Below, one piece after another: positions 1 through 6,854 of a DNA stretch of 22,324 nucleotides. The DNA lies in contig JBPYFK010000173.1 in assembly GCA_051984675.1 (NCBI GenBank), forward strand, positions 1-22,324, written 5' to 3'. The stretch is from JBPYFK01 sp051984675. Its GTDB lineage: Bacteria > Actinomycetota > Actinomycetes > Mycobacteriales > Pseudonocardiaceae. The stretch's first letter is position 1, and each line of letters opens with the position of its first letter. The notes under the pieces are model-generated. The model worked only from the letters and a program-made list of their open reading frames with translations. It did no database searches and was not told the origin of the DNA. The position numbers were made by a program, and so were the translations under genes.

Positions 1-465
1 GCCCTGGATCCGTCCGGTCGCGCCGCCGACGTGCAGTGACTTGCCGGCGTCCTCCTCCATGTGTGCGCGCTCGATCTCGATCTTGTAGGTCTGGCCCTCG
101 ACCTCGACCTCGACCCAGCCGTCGTAGGCGATCGGCTCGTCATACTGGGAGATCTGGTAGTTCTTCGGCACGTCCGGGTAGAAGTAGTTCTTCCGGGCGA
201 ACCGGCACCACTCGGCGATCGTGCAGTTCAGCGCCAGACCGATCCGGATCGCCGACTCGACCGCCCTCTCGTTGACCACCGGAAGCGATCCGGGCAGTCC
301 GAGGCAGACCGGGCAGGTATGGGTGTTCGGCTCGCCGCGAAACTCGTTGATGCAGCCGCAGAACATCTTGGTCCTGGTGCCCAGCTCGACGTGGGTCTCC
401 AGGCCGATCACCGGCTCGTACCGCTCCGTCGCCTCGGCGAACGGGACCAGCGTGTCCATGGTCAT
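1..465 (-). CDS. gatB: Aspartyl/glutamyl-tRNA amidotransferase subunit B, N-terminal part (cut by window edge)
   Basis: GatB binds the mischarged Glu-tRNA(Gln) or Asp-tRNA(Asn) and phosphorylates it so that ammonia from GatA can amidate it. The first 155 residues are visible; the rest lies beyond base 1. Family hallmarks are the GLETHVEL segment near residue 21, a cysteine cluster (FCGC then CPVCLG, a zinc site in GatB enzymes) and the YPDMPKNYQISQYD block near residue 96. The first ATG is at 465, six bases after the gatA stop; a second in-frame ATG lies at 459. A purine-rich AAGGGG in the gatA end serves as ribosome site. In M. tuberculosis pfkA separates gatA and gatB (from memory); here they are directly adjacent. 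Identification is secure. Confidence 0.96.
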   Translation of the reverse strand, partial: MTMDTLVPFAEATERYEPVIGLETHVELGTRTKMFCGCINEFRGEPNTHTCPVCLGLPGSLPVVNERAVESAIRIGLALNCTIAEWCRFARKNYFYPDVPKNYQISQYDEPIAYDGWVEVEVEGQTYKIEIERAHMEEDAGKSLHVGGATGRIQG

Positions 466-469
466 GGTG

Positions 470-2011
470 TTACAGCCCCTTCGCCTCGGCGAGCAGCGGG
501 TGACCCCAGCGCTGCGTGAGCGCGGCTTCCGCGGCGGCGGCGACCCGGTAGAGCCGGTCGTCGGCCAGGGCCGGCGCCATGACCTGCAGCCCGACCGGCA
601 GACCCTCGGACAAGCCGCATGGCACCGAGATGGCCGGCGTTCCGGACAGAGATGCCGGAAGGGTGCACAGATCGTTCACGTACATCGCCATCGGATCGTC
701 GATGCGCTCGCCGATGCCGAATGCCACGAAGGGCGAAGACGGTGAGACGAGAACGTCGGCCTTTTCGAATGCTGCCCCGAAGTCTTGGGAGATCAGGGTC
801 CGAACCTTCTGCGCCTGCCCGTAGTACGCGTCGTAGTACCCGGACGACAGCGCGTAGGTCCCGATCATGATCCGGCGCTTCACTTCGGGCCCGAACCCGG
901 CCTCGCGGGTCAACGACATGACCTCTTCCAGCGAATGGACGCCGTCGTCACCGACCCGCAGCCCGTATCGCACTGCGTCGAAGCGGGCCAGGTTCGACGA
1001 GCACTCGCTCGGCGCGATCAGGTAGTAGGCCGGCAGCGCGTAGTCGAAGTGCGGGCACGAGACCTCGACGACCTCGGCGCCCAGCTCGGACAGCTGCCGC
1101 ACGGCCGCCTCGAACGCCCGTTGTACGCCCGACTGGTAGCCCTCGCCGGAGAACTCGCGCACCACGCCAACCCGGACCCCGCTGAGGTCGCCGGCGGCGC
1201 CCTCGCGGGCGGCGGCCACCACCGGCGGCACCGGGGCGTTCACCGACGTCGAGTCCAGCGGGTCGTGGCCGGCGATGACCTCGTGCAGCAACGCCGCGTC
1301 CAGCACCGTCCGCCCGCACGGACCGACCTGGTCCAGCGATGACGAGAACGCCACCAGCCCGTACCGGGACACCCCGCCGTAGGTGGGCTTCACACCGACC
1401 GTGCCGGTGACCGCGCCAGGTTGGCGGATCGACCCACCGGTATCGGTGCCGATCGCCAGCGGTGCCTCGAACGCGGCCAGCGACGCCGCCGAACCGCCGC
1501 CCGAGCCACCCGGGATGCGCTCCAGGTCCCACGGGTTGCCGGTAGGGCCGTAGGCCGAGTTCTCGGTGGACGACCCCATGGCGAACTCGTCCATGTTCGT
1601 CTTGCCCAGGATCGGCATACCCGCCTGGCGCAACCGGGCGGTGACCGTCGCGTCGTACGGCGGCACCCAACCTTCCAGCATCTTCGACCCGCAGGTGGTC
1701 GGCATATCGCTGGTGGTGAGCACGTCCTTGACGCCCAACGGGACACCGGCCAGCGGCGAGGCGGGTTCCCTGCCGGCGGCGCGGTCCTCGTCGACCCGGC
1801 GGGCGGCGGCGAGCGCGGCCTCGGCGTCTACGTGCAGGAACGCGTGCACCGCCGAGTCCACGGCGGCGATGCGGTCCAGGTACGCCCGGGTTACCTCGAC
1901 CGAGGAGACCTCGCCGGAACGCAGCCGCTCGGCCAACCCGGCGGCGGTCAGTTCGGTCAGCGACCGGGAGTCAGCTCCCGCCTCCCCGGTCACGCCTGTC
2001 ATGCCTGTCAT
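470..2011 (-). CDS. gatA: Aspartyl/glutamyl-tRNA amidotransferase subunit A (amidase)
   Basis: GatA is the glutaminase of the GatCAB complex: it releases ammonia from glutamine and channels it to GatB. The 513-aa protein is of normal family length. The amidase-signature triad is readable: Lys95 in GVKDVL, cis-Ser170 in GGSGGGSAAS and nucleophile Ser194 in GTDTGGSIRQP. The 16- and 24-residue spacings between equivalent residues match those I recall for Staphylococcus GatA. The ATG at 2011 overlaps the gatC TGA by one base (TGATG), so translation is coupled. The extreme N-terminus reads MTG-MTG-VTG, a 9-bp tandem repeat not expected in the family core. The start could therefore be a few codons downstream, although no better ribosome site is visible. 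Identification is secure. Confidence 0.97.
   Translation of the reverse strand: MTGMTGVTGEAGADSRSLTELTAAGLAERLRSGEVSSVEVTRAYLDRIAAVDSAVHAFLHVDAEAALAAARRVDEDRAAGREPASPLAGVPLGVKDVLTTSDMPTTCGSKMLEGWVPPYDATVTARLRQAGMPILGKTNMDEFAMGSSTENSAYGPTGNPWDLERIPGGSGGGSAASLAAFEAPLAIGTDTGGSIRQPGAVTGTVGVKPTYGGVSRYGLVAFSSSLDQVGPCGRTVLDAALLHEVIAGHDPLDSTSVNAPVPPVVAAAREGAAGDLSGVRVGVVREFSGEGYQSGVQRAFEAAVRQLSELGAEVVEVSCPHFDYALPAYYLIAPSECSSNLARFDAVRYGLRVGDDGVHSLEEVMSLTREAGFGPEVKRRIMIGTYALSSGYYDAYYGQAQKVRTLISQDFGAAFEKADVLVSPSSPFVAFGIGERIDDPMAMYVNDLCTLPASLSGTPAISVPCGLSEGLPVGLQVMAPALADDRLYRVAAAAEAALTQRWGHPLLAEAKGL
1985..2011 (-). repeat. 9-bp tandem repeat at the gatA start (three units)
   Basis: Read on the minus strand the units are ATGACAGGC, ATGACAGGC and the diverged GTGACCGGG, encoding MTG-MTG-VTG. 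Each unit offers a possible start codon, so slippage here would shift the gatA start without breaking the frame. Confidence 0.75.
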
Positions 2012-2310
2012 CAGTGCTCCTCGCCGAGAATGCGCGGGACGCGGAACCGGTTGTCCTCTGCCTGGGGCGCGCCGCTGAGCGCCTGCTCGCGCGTCAGCCC
2101 CGGCCGCACCTCGTCCTCGCGGAAGACGTTGGTCACCGGCACCGCGTGCGAAGTCGGTGCGATGTCCCCGGTCGCCACCTCACCGACGCGGGCCACCGAC
2201 TCCAGGATGACGTCGAGCTGGCCGGCGAAGGTGTCCAGCTCCTCGTCGGTGACCGCCAGTCTGGCCAGGTTCGCGAGGTGAGCGACCTCAGCGCGGGAGA
2301 TCGTGGGCAC
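2011..2310 (-). CDS. gatC: Aspartyl/glutamyl-tRNA amidotransferase subunit C
   Basis: GatC is the small scaffold subunit that wraps around GatA and GatB and stabilises the complex. The 99-aa protein has the typical beginning ISRAEVAHLANLARLAVT, the DTFAGQLDVILE helix and the typical end with R.DEV..GLTREQAL and NRFRVPRIL. The start is GTG at 2310, chosen because the family begins just ahead of the ISR..V.HLA block; a GGGGAG lies nine bases upstream. It is the first gene of the gatCAB operon and overlaps gatA by one base. It diverges from the ACT-domain gene across a region of about 350 bases. Confidence 0.96.
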   Translation of the reverse strand: MPTISRAEVAHLANLARLAVTDEELDTFAGQLDVILESVARVGEVATGDIAPTSHAVPVTNVFREDEVRPGLTREQALSGAPQAEDNRFRVPRILGEEH

Positions 2311-2661
2311 GGGCGTTGACTCCCCGGTCGTGTCCGGTTACGAATGTCCGCGTCCGAGTCTATTGGCGAAGGCCGTCCCAGGGGGCGGAGGGTCTATTGG
2401 CGAAGGCCGTCCCGGAGGCCGGAGGGTCGCTCGGCGAAGGCCGAGGGCAGCGGCCGAAAGCGGCCATATGGGCTTTGCGTGCCGGCCCCCAGCGGGATCA
2501 CACTCACCTCGCGATGTCTGCAACAATCGGCCAGCCTGCCCGCGCGGGTTGACCGGATTGTCGTGGGTTGATGGCTGGTTGACGGGCGCCCCGGTGTGAC
2601 CGGGTACTCGTGGAGCGCGGACGGCGAGGTTCCGCGCACGAAGTTGGAGGCGTTGAATCCG
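2311..2661. other. Divergent control region between gatC and the ACT-domain gene
   Basis: This stretch separates two divergent genes and must carry the promoter of gatCAB on the minus strand and that of the ACT gene on the plus strand. Near its gatC side it holds a 34-bp tandem array (2358-2445). Reading frames in it are short and unlike known proteins. An in-frame GTG at 2596 could extend the ACT protein by 22 residues, but that extension looks unlike the family. I see no confident -35/-10 pair and no riboswitch. Confidence 0.6.
2358..2445. repeat. 34-bp tandem repeat, about 2.6 units, noncoding
   Basis: Unit 1 (2358-2391) and unit 2 (2392-2425) share their first 22 bases, beginning GTCTATTGGCGAAGGCCGTC, and diverge slightly in the purine-rich second half. 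Unit 3 starts at 2426 and is diverged (GTCGCTCGGCGAAGGCCGAGG). The array lies about 50 to 135 bases upstream of the gatC start. Confidence 0.85.
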
Positions 2662-3315
2662 GTGTCCTTCCTGATCCGGGTGCAGGTGCCGGACCGCCCC
2701 GGCTCCCTTGGAGCGGTGGCCACCGCCCTGGGCAGCATCGGGGCCGACATCCTCAGCGTGGATGTCGTCGAGCGTGGCGGCGATGTCGCGGTCGACGACA
2801 TGGTCGTCGAGCTACCCTCGGGTCGGCTACCGGACGTGCTGATCACCGCCGCGGAGTCCGTCGACGGCGTCGAGGTGGACGCGGTACGCCCCTACGCGGG
2901 TCTCCTGGACACCCACCGCGAGCTGGAATTAGTGGAGGAGATCGCGGACGAGCCGGCCAACGGCCTGCGCATCTTCGCCGACGGCGTACCCAAGATCATC
3001 CGTTCCGGGTGGGCGATCGTCGTCGGGCACGGCGGTGGCGGCGCGGAGCCGCTCGCCGCGAGCAGCTCGGCGCCCCAGACCCACCGCCTGCAGCTGCCGT
3101 GGATGCCGCTGGCGCGGGCAACGGTGCTGGACGCCGACGAGAGTTGGGTACCCACGACCTGGCAGGAGCTGGGCACCGAACTGGCCGCCACCCCCATCGG
3201 CAAGCCCGATCGGGTGCTGCTGGTCGGCCGACCCGGCGGTCCGATGTTCCGCGCGGCGGAAGTCGCCCGGCTCGCGCACCTCGCCGGGATCGTGTCCGTC
3301 GTCCTGGACGGGTAG
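2662..3315 (+). CDS. ACT-domain amino-acid-binding protein (Rv3013-like)
   Basis: The first 50 or so residues form an ACT domain, seen in FLIRVQVPDRPGSLGAVATA followed by GADILSVDVVER; ACT domains commonly bind amino acids and regulate enzymes. The remaining part, about residues 75-217, matches no fold I can name, but it ends in a conserved-looking AEVARLAHLAGIVSVVLDG. The gene sits between gatC and ligA in the same orientation as M. tuberculosis Rv3013 (from memory), which supports orthology. I chose GTG at 2662 because the ACT strand starts right after it and GGAGG lies eleven bases upstream; GTG at 2596 would add 22 residues unlike the family. It converges on the FAD reductase gene with a nine-base gap. 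The ligand and partner are unknown. Confidence 0.88.
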   Translation: MSFLIRVQVPDRPGSLGAVATALGSIGADILSVDVVERGGDVAVDDMVVELPSGRLPDVLITAAESVDGVEVDAVRPYAGLLDTHRELELVEEIADEPANGLRIFADGVPKIIRSGWAIVVGHGGGGAEPLAASSSAPQTHRLQLPWMPLARATVLDADESWVPTTWQELGTELAATPIGKPDRVLLVGRPGGPMFRAAEVARLAHLAGIVSVVLDG

Positions 3316-3324
3316 GGACCGGAA

Positions 3325-4659
3325 CTAGGAGGCCGGGCCGACCGACACGGTCGTCCACTGTGGACTGCTCTCGGGCCGGGTCTGCCGGTCCAGTTCGGCC
3401 GTCCATTCCAGCACTCCCCGCGGCGCGTCGAACCCCACCAGACCCACCAGCCGGTCGCCGGCGACAAACCCGGTGACGGAGCCGAACGGCAGGGAACCGA
3501 CCGGCCGTGGGTAATCCCCGATGCTCGGAGCGTTCCCGGCCAGCGGCCGGCTCTGGCCGAGTTCCGGTGCCCCGGCGGCTTGCAGCCGCACGCCGTACTG
3601 CTCGGACCAGAAGCGGGGCACCGGCGTGAAGGGCGTCGCGCTCTCCTTGCCGGCCAGCAGGTTTTCCGCCGCCGCCCGGCCCATCTCGATCGCGTTGAGC
3701 CAGTGTTCGACCCTGCGGGCCTCGACTCTCGGGGTCTCGACTCTCGGGGCCTCGACTGTGCGGGCAGCGTCCCCGGGTTCCGCCAACCCCGCGAATCGCG
3801 CGTTGGGCCAGCGCGCGACATCACCGGCGGCCACGACGTCGGAGGCGCCGACGGCGTGGCAGGTGGATTCGCACAGCACGCCGTTGTCCACACTCAGGCC
3901 GGAATCGCCCAGCCATTCCACGGCGGGTGTGGCACCGGCCGCGACCACGGCACAGCCGGCGAGCAGCACCTGCCCGTCGGACAGGTGGATCACCACCCCG
4001 TACGGCACGCTCAGCCAGTGCCGGACCTGGACGCCGAGAATCAGCCGCACCCCGTTCGAGCGGTGCAGCTCGGTGACCGCGGCCGCCGTGGCCGGGCCCA
4101 GCCCCCGGCTCAGCAATGTCTTGGACCGGCTCACCAGGGTCACTTCCCGCCCCATCTCGCGGGCGCTGGCCGCGACCTCGCAGCCGGTGAAGCCGCCACC
4201 CAACACGACGAGCGGACCAGACTCGGCGCGCAGCGTGCGCTCGATCGCCACCGCGTCCTCGACGGTGCGCAGGACGTGGACGCGCTGGTCCCGCCGAGGC
4301 TCACCCGGCAGGTGGCGGGCCTGGACACCGGTCGCGATGACCAGGCCGTCGTAGTCCACGCGCTCGCGGGTGGCCAGGTAGACGGTGCGGTTGAGCGGGT
4401 CGAGACGCGTGGCCGTGGTGGCCAGCCGCCATACCGCGTCGAGGTTCATCTCCGCCGAAAGATCGAGTTCGTCGGGTGACCCCGGATCAAGGTCGATGTC
4501 GCCGGTGATGACGTCCTTGGACAGGGCGGGCCGGTGATACGGCCGGTGTGGCTCGGCGCCGAGGATCACGACCTCACCGGAGAACCCGAGTTCGCGAACT
4601 CGTTGCGCGGCGTGCAATCCGGCCACTCCGGCACCGACGACCACGATCCGGTCGGTCAT
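3325..4659 (-). CDS. FAD/NAD(P)-dependent ferredoxin reductase
   Basis: A 444-aa flavoprotein of the putidaredoxin/rhodocoxin reductase type, expected to pass electrons from NAD(P)H through FAD to a ferredoxin. The FAD-binding G9-A-G11-V-A-G14 motif opens the protein, the NAD(P) motif GGGFTG lies at 154-159, an ATG segment (IATG) near 108, and the second FAD motif AAGD at 278-281. The family block RVEHWLNAIEMG follows at 316. Between AAGDVARWPN and this block sits an insertion of about 25 residues with four pentapeptide repeats (299-318). The ATG at 4659 overlaps the upstream ferredoxin-membrane gene by four bases (ATGA). The natural electron acceptor is therefore probably the ferredoxin domain of that neighbour. 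NADH versus NADPH preference cannot be told. Confidence 0.93.
   Translation of the reverse strand: MTDRIVVVGAGVAGLHAAQRVRELGFSGEVVILGAEPHRPYHRPALSKDVITGDIDLDPGSPDELDLSAEMNLDAVWRLATTATRLDPLNRTVYLATRERVDYDGLVIATGVQARHLPGEPRRDQRVHVLRTVEDAVAIERTLRAESGPLVVLGGGFTGCEVAASAREMGREVTLVSRSKTLLSRGLGPATAAAVTELHRSNGVRLILGVQVRHWLSVPYGVVIHLSDGQVLLAGCAVVAAGATPAVEWLGDSGLSVDNGVLCESTCHAVGASDVVAAGDVARWPNARFAGLAEPGDAARTVEAPRVETPRVEARRVEHWLNAIEMGRAAAENLLAGKESATPFTPVPRFWSEQYGVRLQAAGAPELGQSRPLAGNAPSIGDYPRPVGSLPFGSVTGFVAGDRLVGLVGFDAPRGVLEWTAELDRQTRPESSPQWTTVSVGPAS
3707..3766 (-). repeat. 15-bp tandem repeat, four units, inside the FAD reductase gene
   Basis: Four 15-base units, with boundaries at 3707, 3722, 3737 and 3752, all share the pattern TCGACNNTNNGGGNN on the plus strand. 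Units 2 and 3 differ by one base. On the minus strand they encode ARTVE-APRVE-TPRVE-ARRVE, so the frame is preserved. Confidence 0.92.
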
Positions 4660-5555
4660 CGGGAACGCTCGCGCAGTTCGATGGCACGCATGGGGCAGGA
4701 CCGCGCCGCCGCTCGTGCCTGCTTGAGCTGGCTGTGGTCCGGGCGCTGGTGGTAGGACAGTTGGTCCTCGCCGACGAGCCGGAACAGGTCAGGGGCCTCG
4801 GCCTGGCAGATCCCGTACCGGTGGCACTTCTCGTTGTTCACGCTGATGCGCAGCTTCCCGCTGGGCCGGTCGTCTCCCCGGTTGTCGGCCCAACGGTTGT
4901 CGGTCACACGGTTCTCGGCCCAACGGCTGTCGGCTCCGTAGGCGAAACCTCCATCCGGCGGCGCCGGATCGAGCAGACCAATGCGCACCAGGTATCGGGC
5001 CGGCAGGAACCGCAGCGCGGCCATGGTCGCCGTGGGCACCAACACGGTGATCCCAGCCAACCGCAGCAACGCGAGATGACCGTTGGCCGCCGCTCCCAGC
5101 CAGGAGTGCACCACGGTCAGCGCCACCGCCAGGTACGCGAGTTGGTGCACGCGAAGCCAGCGCCGGTAGGTCAACCACCTACGCAACCCCACGGTCATCG
5201 CCACGACGATCATCAGCTCCAGCCCGACGATGCCCAGGCTGTGCCGGGGAAGGCCACCGTCGGCCAACGGAATGGTCAACCTGACCAGGCCGAAACCACC
5301 CTCGTCGAGGAACCAGAACGACGCGGCGTGGATCACGCTGAACGCCAGCGTCAGCGTGGCGAGCACCATGTGGCTGTTGCGCAGTCCCGCCCTGCCCGTG
5401 CTGCGCTGCACCCAACCGGTCGTGGTCAGCACTCCCCAGCACAGGGTGAAGCACATCAGCACGTACCCGAGCCGGGCGGACAGCGCCGCTATCTGCCGGA
5501 CGCCGATGTCGTGCGCGGGAATCCCGGCGGCCAGCGGCGGAATGCGGTCAAGCAT
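4656..5555 (-). CDS. Membrane protein: ferric-reductase-like haem domain fused to a single-cluster ferredoxin
   Basis: The 299-aa protein has an N-terminal membrane domain of about five segments (roughly residues 25-48, 60-82, 105-124, 135-153 and 165-185). Two histidine pairs, His62/His76 and His137/His150, are spaced 13-14 residues on two helices, as haem b ligands are in ferric-reductase-like proteins. After a polar linker with pentapeptide repeats (about 211-226) comes a ferredoxin module, NEKCHRYGICQAEAPDLF, ending in SCPMRAIEL. Its cysteines are 244, 250 and 287; the C-x5-C spacing suggests a [3Fe-4S] cluster as in P450 ferredoxins. The protein could carry electrons from the cytosolic reductase across the membrane. 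ATG at 5555 follows AGGGAG by five bases. Fusion of these two modules in one chain is uncommon to my knowledge. Confidence 0.87.
   Translation of the reverse strand: MLDRIPPLAAGIPAHDIGVRQIAALSARLGYVLMCFTLCWGVLTTTGWVQRSTGRAGLRNSHMVLATLTLAFSVIHAASFWFLDEGGFGLVRLTIPLADGGLPRHSLGIVGLELMIVVAMTVGLRRWLTYRRWLRVHQLAYLAVALTVVHSWLGAAANGHLALLRLAGITVLVPTATMAALRFLPARYLVRIGLLDPAPPDGGFAYGADSRWAENRVTDNRWADNRGDDRPSGKLRISVNNEKCHRYGICQAEAPDLFRLVGEDQLSYHQRPDHSQLKQARAAARSCPMRAIELRERSR
4881..4940 (-). repeat. 15-bp tandem repeat, three clear units plus one decayed, in the ferredoxin-membrane gene
   Basis: Units start at 4881, 4896, 4911 and 4926. The first three encode, on the minus strand, RWAEN, RVTDN and RWADN in the linker between membrane and ferredoxin domains. 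The fourth keeps only the GNTGTCGGC core. Confidence 0.9.
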
Positions 5556-5611
5556 CGATTCTCCCTGCGGGGAACGGGGAAACTACCGAGTTGGCGGGGT
5601 GGAGCGGGGAA

Positions 5612-5650
5612 CCCGCCCGGCCGGGGAAGGGCAGCGACTGGCCGGGCGGG
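5612..5650 (-). terminator. Intercistronic GC-rich hairpin (partial terminator or stabiliser)
   Basis: Perfect 11-bp inverted repeat: CCCGCCCGGCC at 5612-5622 and GGCCGGGCGGG at 5640-5650, with a 17-base loop. It begins three bases beyond the stop codon of the DUF4142 gene and about 57 bases before the start of the next gene. No T-run follows. It may lower expression of the two membrane and reductase genes relative to the exported protein, or protect the upstream message. Confidence 0.6.
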
Positions 5651-5653
5651 CAT

Positions 5654-6634
5654 TCACCGAGTGCGGAAGTTTCTCGTCTTTCGGGGCACCACCTCCCTCC
5701 GATGTGTCGGCTTGGTCCCGGTGAACCCGGGATTCGCCGCCCTGCCAGCGCTTTTCCGCTTCCGCAGAACGCGCAGCGTCCCGATCGTGGCCGCCGCACC
5801 GACCACGCAGACCAGGGCGATGGCGGCGGGCGCATTGCCGCCTTCCAGCTGTTCCAGACCGGTGGGCACGGGACGCGGGACCGGTTTCGGAAACGGCGCC
5901 ACGCCGTCCGGCGCGGCATCCGGCGATCCCGTCGCCTGGTCCGTGGTGGTGGGTGCGGGAATGCTGGTCGTGCCAGTGCTCGGCGCCGTTGCCGTCGCGG
6001 GAGCGGGGAATCCTGACTCGTCCACCAGGTTGGTGCTTTCCAGCAAACGCAGGTGTTGCAGCAGGATGAGTCCCACCTGCTCGGTGAACGACCGCTCCGT
6101 CGCATCCCGGGTGGTCGCCCGCACCGCACCGACGTCGCTGAGCGACTGGGCCTCGGCGGCGTGTGTCCGGTTGACGTAGTCGTGGTCGAACTGCGGTCCC
6201 GACTCGCCGGCGAGTTGTGCCGGGACGGCCTGATCACGAGCGCTGAGCCGGTCCGGCAACCCGATCCTGAGCTGGAGGGCGACGGCACGCACCTGCCCGT
6301 CCAGCGAATGCTGATCCCGGGACAGCTGACCGGCGAGGTCCTTGACCTGCGGGGCGCTGGCCCGTTGTTTCGCCTGATCACTGATCATCTCCTCCACCAG
6401 GACAACCCGGTGCAATTCGGCGAGCAGATCTCGATCCGACTCACCGCCCACAGAGGACTGCTCGGTTGTCTGGCTCATACTTTCGATTCGCCGCACCGGA
6501 TTCTTCATACTTTCGATTTGTCGCACCGGATTCGCTGGCTCGCCGCATCCTTGCGCGGCAGCGCCGGACACGGCGGTCCCCAGCGCGAACGCGCACACCA
6601 GGGCAAGACCGACCGCGATACGTCGCAAGCGCAT
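5654..6634 (-). CDS. Exported DUF4142 protein with a C-terminal membrane anchor
   Basis: The 326-aa protein starts with a signal peptide (MRLRRIAVGLALVCAFALG, cleavage probably near AAA-QG, about residue 27). A helical DUF4142 domain fills about residues 64-205 (SDRDLLAELHRVVLVEEMIS, then GPQFDHDYVNRTHAAEAQSL and LLQHLRLLES). DUF4142 is a ferritin-like helical family of unknown role. A Pro/Thr/Ala-rich stalk (207-265), one transmembrane helix (about 268-290) and a basic cytoplasmic tail follow. The start is ATG at 6634, because AAGGGAAGGGA lies just upstream and the signal peptide begins there; longer frames would bury it. Residues 34-53 hold a duplicated NPVR-(Q/R)-IESM. It is the first gene of the redox operon, with a SigL-type promoter ahead. 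It could be the outside partner of the haem protein; this is inference. Confidence 0.87.
   Translation of the reverse strand: MRLRRIAVGLALVCAFALGTAVSGAAAQGCGEPANPVRQIESMKNPVRRIESMSQTTEQSSVGGESDRDLLAELHRVVLVEEMISDQAKQRASAPQVKDLAGQLSRDQHSLDGQVRAVALQLRIGLPDRLSARDQAVPAQLAGESGPQFDHDYVNRTHAAEAQSLSDVGAVRATTRDATERSFTEQVGLILLQHLRLLESTNLVDESGFPAPATATAPSTGTTSIPAPTTTDQATGSPDAAPDGVAPFPKPVPRPVPTGLEQLEGGNAPAAIALVCVVGAAATIGTLRVLRKRKSAGRAANPGFTGTKPTHRREVVPRKTRNFRTR
6476..6535 (-). repeat. 30-bp tandem duplication in the DUF4142 gene
   Basis: Units 6476-6505 and 6506-6535 differ at only a few bases. On the minus strand they encode KNPVRRIESM and ANPVRQIESM just after the signal peptide. The unit is twice 15 bp, like the other in-frame arrays here. 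Confidence 0.92.
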
Positions 6635-6713
6635 GCGATCATCCCTTCCCTTCGCCATTTCCACCGGACACGTTCGGTCGAATGGGCTGAGCCATGCGAG
6701 ACGGTTACCCAAC

Positions 6714-6741
6714 GGTACGGACCCGATGCAGTGACGGTTCA
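6714..6741 (-). promoter_or_regulatory. Candidate SigL-type ECF promoter of the redox operon
   Basis: On the minus strand TGAACC (6741-6736) is followed after exactly 16 bases by CGTACC (6719-6714). This matches the consensus I recall for M. tuberculosis SigL (TGAACC, N16, CGT). Transcription would start near 6707, giving a leader of about 70 bases before the DUF4142 ATG at 6634. The encoded neighbour at 6836 is a SigL-like sigma factor, which fits. Confidence 0.65.
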
Positions 6742-6826
6742 CCAACAATGCCGAGAAATTCGGACGAAAAGATTCGTGCGAATGGACGCCACGAGGCCAC
6801 TCGACGGTGTCGCGTAGTAACGACAA

Positions 6827-6854
6827 GATATCGACGTGGTGCGACATCGATATC
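6827..6854. promoter_or_regulatory. Inverted repeat over the sigma-factor start codon
   Basis: GATATCGACGT (6827-6837) and ACATCGATATC (6844-6854) are reverse complements at 10 of 11 positions around the spacer GGTGCG. The proposed GTG start at 6836 lies in the left arm. It could be an operator or an RNA hairpin that limits sigma-factor translation. Confidence 0.55.

Noticed and set aside
4548..6179. Long open frame of 543 codons on the plus strand
   Set aside because: It is antisense to the ferredoxin-membrane and DUF4142 genes. Its composition (His/Gln/Arg-rich, no known motif) is that of a high-GC shadow frame, whereas the minus strand has clear domains.
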